Assembly (NCBI GenBank): GCA_023248215.1
Contig: JAHFEW010000032.1
Location: 1-43,854 of the forward strand
Source of the DNA: Nitrospira sp.
Lineage (GTDB): Bacteria; Nitrospirota; Nitrospiria; Nitrospirales; Nitrospiraceae
DNA length: 43,854 bases
Direction of reading: 5' to 3'
A model generated the notes under the pieces. The model was given only the letters and a program-made list of their open reading frames with translations, was not told the origin of the DNA and searched no databases. The position numbers and the translations under genes were made by a program. Shown in pieces: positions 40,857-43,854 of the stretch. Positions within the stretch are counted from its first letter, which is position 1. Each line of letters begins with the position of its first letter.

Positions 40857-40962
40857 GAGATATGAGCAGGAATGAACTTATTGCGCAATCAAGCATCGAG
40901 TTCTAGGAGTTCGTAGGCAGGCTAGAGATACCTCAAGCAGCCGGTTGAACTCGATGAACCAG

Positions 40963-41001
40963 TACAACCCCAACACGTCATTTGAGCCGCTGGATGGGGG
41001 A
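40963..41001 (+). repeat. Dispersed 39-bp tail repeat, copy 5, next to cas3
   Basis: It reads Y-N-P-N-T-S-F-E-P-L-D-G-G and then S-stop. Likeness to the intact repeat protein extends upstream: L-N-S-M-N-Q before the tyrosine here, L-N-L-I-N-K there. It ends 30 bp before the preferred cas3 start. Confidence 0.8.
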
Positions 41002-41030
41002 AGTTGAAACACAAGCGGGAGATGATAAGC

Positions 41031-43211
41031 GTGTCCTTCTATGCGCATTCGGAGAACAGGCTCGGGGTTAAACACGATCTGGTAACCCACCTTGAACGCG
41101 TAGCTGAACTGGCATCGCAATTCGCAGGCAAATTCGGTGCGGCGGACTTTGGCTACTGGGCCGGACTCTGGCACGACCTTGGAAAATTTCATCCCGACTT
41201 CCAAGCCTATATTGCATCTCCTGAGTCTCATCGTGGTCCTGATCATTCCAGTGCTGGAGCTATTCATGCAGTAGATGGATTCGACCTTCTCGCATTTCTC
41301 GTCGCAGGACATCATTCTGGTTTGCCAAGTAAGACCGATCTAAAACTCCGCCTCGAGAAAAAGAAGACCTCACAGAAAGTTACCGAGGCTTTAGAGCTGG
41401 CCGGGAGCGCCTTGGCCCGCGTCAGTCCTGACCGTCCTCTGCCAGATAGTCTTCCGTTCTTCCTAAAACGAGCCTCTGCCACACAGTCTGACGGCGAGCA
41501 TCTTTTCAGGCAAACCGAGTTTTTTCTCCGCATGGTCTTCAGTGCCCTTGTTGACGCAGATTTTCTTGATACCGAGACACATTTTGATTCAAACCGTTCC
41601 CGAAACCGAACCGGTGTTCCATCTCTGTCTGAAATGTGGGACCGGTTTGAAGCCGATCAAACCAAGCTGACTGGCCAGAATGCCGATTCGCTCAACCTGA
41701 TTCGCCACGAAATCTATCAATCCTCTGTAACCGCAGCGACGGCCGATCAGGGAATCTTCGCCCTGACGGTTCCTACAGGAGGAGGCAAGACCCGGTCAGC
41801 GATGGCGTTTGGGCTTCGGCATGCCCTCCGCCACGGCTTGGAGCGGGTGATTGTCGCGATTCCGTACACCAGCATCATTGAACAGACGGCAAAGGTGTAC
41901 CGTGAAATTTTTGGTGAGGAGTGGGTGTTGGAACACCACAGCGCTGTCGGGTTTGGAGCGGAGTCCTGCGACCCTGTGTCTCGTCAAGATGTGTGGGCCC
42001 GGCTGGCCAGTGAGAATTGGGATGCTCCTATCGTGGTTACGACCACGGTCCAACTGTTCGAAAGCCTCTTTGCCAACCGGACTCAGCCTTGCCGGAAACT
42101 GCACAATATCGCAGGGAGCGTACTGATCCTCGATGAAGTTCAAACCTTGCCCGTTCACCTTCTTGACCCAATTCTGGATGTGCTCCAAGAGCTTACTGAT
42201 CACTATCGAGTCACTGTCGTGCTGTGCACGGCCACGCAGCCGGCATTCACCGATGGTCAATATCTCAAAGGTCTCAGGAACGTCCGTGAGATTATCCCGA
42301 ACCCGTCTCGGCACTTCTCAGCGCTCAAGAGAGTTCGCTATGAATACCCATTGGCTGGCGAACGATGGAGTTGGGACCGCGCGGCAGAGGAAATGCGGGC
42401 TATCTCACAGGCCCTCGCTGTGGTGAACACCAAAAAGGACGCGTTCGCGTTGCTCGATGCACTCAACGATCCAATTGCACTGCACCTTTCGACCCAGATG
42501 TGCGGAGCACATAGGCTGGCAACCTTGGCCGAGGTTCGTCGTCGCCTTGATACGGCTGAGCCTTGTCGCTTAGTAGCAACACAGGTCGTTGAGGCCGGGG
42601 TGGATATTGATTTCCCTTTGGTCCTTCGGGTCATCGGACCGCTCGATCGGATTGTTCAGGCTGCCGGACGGTGCAACCGTGAAGGAAAGTTGAAAGAGGG
42701 TCGCGTGGTGATTTTCGACCCTGTAGAGGGAAGTAGCCCCCCAGGCATTTATCGAACAGGTCTCGATACGGCTATCAGCTTGCTGGCAAACCAGTGCGAT
42801 CTTCACGAACCGGAAACCTACCGAAAATACTTTCAGCTACTTTTTCAAGCCGCCGACCTGGACTCAAAAGAAGTTCAGTCTTCTCGGAAGTTTCTTGATT
42901 ATCCAACAGTCGCGAACAAATTCCGAATGATCGATGATGACTCAGCGCCGGCGGTCGTTTCCTGGCCAGAGTCTCGCGATGAAATCAATCGTCTTCTAGG
43001 GTTGATCAGAAGTGGCGGAGAGGCCCCGCGTTGGGCGTTCCGCCGCTTACAGCCGTACATAGTCAGCATTCGGTCCAGGCTGATCCCGTCTTATCAGCAA
43101 AAAGGACTTTTACAGGAAGTAGCCCCAGGTCTTTGGGAATGGCTTGGAGGCTACGACAAGGTCCGGGGACTCGTAGAGAGCGGGCGTGATCCAGAAACGT
43201 TAGTGCTCTAG
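41031..43211 (+). CDS. cas3: CRISPR-associated helicase-nuclease Cas3 (type I, HD domain fused)
   Basis: Cas3 unwinds and degrades DNA marked by the Cascade complex. The N-terminal HD nuclease shows Y-A-H-S, L-W-H-D-L-G-K-F-H, D-H-S-S-A-G-A and A-G-H-H-S-G-L. The SF2 helicase part has L-T-V-P-T-G-G-G-K-T-R-S, I-P-Y-T-S-I-I-E-Q, L-D-E-V-Q-T-L, C-T-A-T-Q-P-A-F and the R-C-N-R-E-G-K motif VI. The GTG at 41031, 9 nt after CGGGAG, gives 726 residues and the usual M-x-(Y/F)-Y-A-H-S start; ATG 41022 is an alternative. All motifs appear intact. cas5 follows 26 bp later, as in type I-C operons. Confidence 0.94.
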   Translation: MSFYAHSENRLGVKHDLVTHLERVAELASQFAGKFGAADFGYWAGLWHDLGKFHPDFQAYIASPESHRGPDHSSAGAIHAVDGFDLLAFLVAGHHSGLPSKTDLKLRLEKKKTSQKVTEALELAGSALARVSPDRPLPDSLPFFLKRASATQSDGEHLFRQTEFFLRMVFSALVDADFLDTETHFDSNRSRNRTGVPSLSEMWDRFEADQTKLTGQNADSLNLIRHEIYQSSVTAATADQGIFALTVPTGGGKTRSAMAFGLRHALRHGLERVIVAIPYTSIIEQTAKVYREIFGEEWVLEHHSAVGFGAESCDPVSRQDVWARLASENWDAPIVVTTTVQLFESLFANRTQPCRKLHNIAGSVLILDEVQTLPVHLLDPILDVLQELTDHYRVTVVLCTATQPAFTDGQYLKGLRNVREIIPNPSRHFSALKRVRYEYPLAGERWSWDRAAEEMRAISQALAVVNTKKDAFALLDALNDPIALHLSTQMCGAHRLATLAEVRRRLDTAEPCRLVATQVVEAGVDIDFPLVLRVIGPLDRIVQAAGRCNREGKLKEGRVVIFDPVEGSSPPGIYRTGLDTAISLLANQCDLHEPETYRKYFQLLFQAADLDSKEVQSSRKFLDYPTVANKFRMIDDDSAPAVVSWPESRDEINRLLGLIRSGGEAPRWAFRRLQPYIVSIRSRLIPSYQQKGLLQEVAPGLWEWLGGYDKVRGLVESGRDPETLVL

Positions 43212-43237
43212 GGATTCTAAACGAGAAAGGAGGGCGC

Positions 43238-43854
43238 ATGGCAAACGGTCCACTACTCGAAGTGAAGGTGTGGGGAGACTTCGCCTGCTTTACCAGGCCG
43301 GAGATGAAGGCCGAGCGGGTGAGCTATCCAGTCATAACACCGTCGGCAGCCCGAGGTGTGTTGGAAGCCATCTTTTGGAAACCAGAGTTTGCTTGGCACG
43401 TGCGAGAAATCTGGATCCTCAATCCCATTCGGCACTACTCGATCGTGCGGAATGAAGTGAACAGCAAGGCTGTAGTTTCGACGGCGCACGGATGGGAGAA
43501 GAACGGCGGTGGGTACTTCGCGGACGAAGACCGGGCGCAGCGGCATACCTTAGCGCTGCGCGATGTGGCCTATCTCATCAAGGCCGATATCGTCCTGGCG
43601 GCTCATGCCACCGAGGACGTGGCGAAATACCGTGACCAATTTCGTCGACGTGTGAACCGTGGACAGTGTTATCACCGGCCGTATTTAGGATGCCGCGAGT
43701 TCGCAGCGGAGTTCGGCCAACCGGACGGGAACGACCATCCCATTTCACTAGACGATGATCTTGGTCGCATCTTGTTCGATCTGGATTATGCATCAGATGG
43801 ATCAGGGCGGGGGAAGCCAAGATTCTATACTGCTAGTTTGGAGGCTGGGAAATT
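43238..43854 (+). CDS. cas5c: Cas5 (type I-C, Cas5d-like), cut by the window end
   Basis: In type I-C systems this Cas5 variant processes the CRISPR transcript and becomes part of Cascade. The start is ATG 43238 with AAAGGAGG just upstream. The visible 205 residues include L-E-V-K-V-W-G-D-F-A-C-F-T-R-P-E and K-A-E-R-V-S-Y-P-V-I-T-P-S-A-A-R-G-V-L-E-A-I-F-W. Later come H-Y-S-I-V-R-N-E-V and Y-H-R-P-Y-L-G-C-R-E-F. The match to the Cas5d family start is strong. The frame has no stop before the window edge; the next genes should be cas8c, cas7, cas4, cas1 and cas2. Confidence 0.93.
   Translation, partial: MANGPLLEVKVWGDFACFTRPEMKAERVSYPVITPSAARGVLEAIFWKPEFAWHVREIWILNPIRHYSIVRNEVNSKAVVSTAHGWEKNGGGYFADEDRAQRHTLALRDVAYLIKADIVLAAHATEDVAKYRDQFRRRVNRGQCYHRPYLGCREFAAEFGQPDGNDHPISLDDDLGRILFDLDYASDGSGRGKPRFYTASLEAGK

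Noticed and set aside
36640-41001. The dispersed 39-bp repeats as integron attC sites
   Set aside because: Copies 1, 2 and 4 contain GTTGGAT, which fits GTTRRRY, but copies 3 and 5 have GCTGGAT. No matching inverse core or paired arms are visible and no integron integrase is in the window. The common reading frame explains the conservation better.
36640-41001. The dispersed repeats as a CRISPR array
   Set aside because: Spacing is 0.8-1.6 kb with whole genes between the copies, far from CRISPR spacer lengths.

Overview
The window looks like a chromosomal segment of a Nitrospira-type bacterium (phylum Nitrospirota). This rests on the gene set and my memory of the lineage, not on a search: GC-rich coding sequence, frequent GTG/TTG starts, TTGACA-N17-TAGAAT-type promoters, and short hairpin elements with inverted ends between genes.

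Region 1 (1-16 kb) is a dense housekeeping block on the plus strand. After an insertion-sequence remnant come clpC, tsaD, hflX, nth, yicC, gmk, rpoZ, coaBC, a TPR protein, aroQ, efp, accB, accC and thiE. A convergent pair, bioD and a short-chain dehydrogenase, follows on the minus strand. Protein quality control, tRNA modification, nucleotide, coenzyme A, biotin, thiamine and fatty-acid functions are packed with short or negative spacing. hflX and thiE have good Shine-Dalgarno sequences but no ATG/GTG/TTG where their conserved N-termini require a start.

Region 2 (16-23.7 kb) has a predicted exported protein, a bifunctional proline-catabolism enzyme (putA) divergent from a fatty acid desaturase, an Mrp/ApbC-type P-loop ATPase, a Rieske ferredoxin, and several small uncharacterised proteins.

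Region 3 (23.65-30.9 kb) is the best candidate for an undescribed multi-gene system. A strong promoter leads into a small helical protein, a MutL/GlmL-type ASKHA ATPase, a soluble biotinyl/lipoyl-like barrel protein, and four membrane proteins, one with a signal peptide and a fibronectin-like domain. Start/stop overlaps or 5-nt gaps join them, except for one 305-bp gap holding a hairpin element. No glutamate mutase subunits are present. An AmmeMemoRadiSam protein B gene follows.

Region 4 (32.4-41 kb) is a loose accessory island. It holds two tandem inverted-end elements next to a vapC stub, an AbrB antitoxin, a lipoprotein, two nucleotidyltransferase-like genes with small partners, a cyclophilin, a BrnT/BrnA pair, a frameshifted vapC with intact vapB, a SEC-C protein, and two paralogous Cys-rich proteins. 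Five same-strand copies of a 39-bp sequence that reads Y-N[11 protein letters not shown] divide the 36.6-41.0 kb part. The first copy is the 3' end of an intact gene for a secreted Asn/Pro-repeat protein. The other four stand between unrelated genes, the last one just upstream of cas3.

Region 5 (41 kb to the end) starts a type I-C-like CRISPR-Cas operon: cas3 complete, cas5 cut by the window edge. No CRISPR array is visible here.
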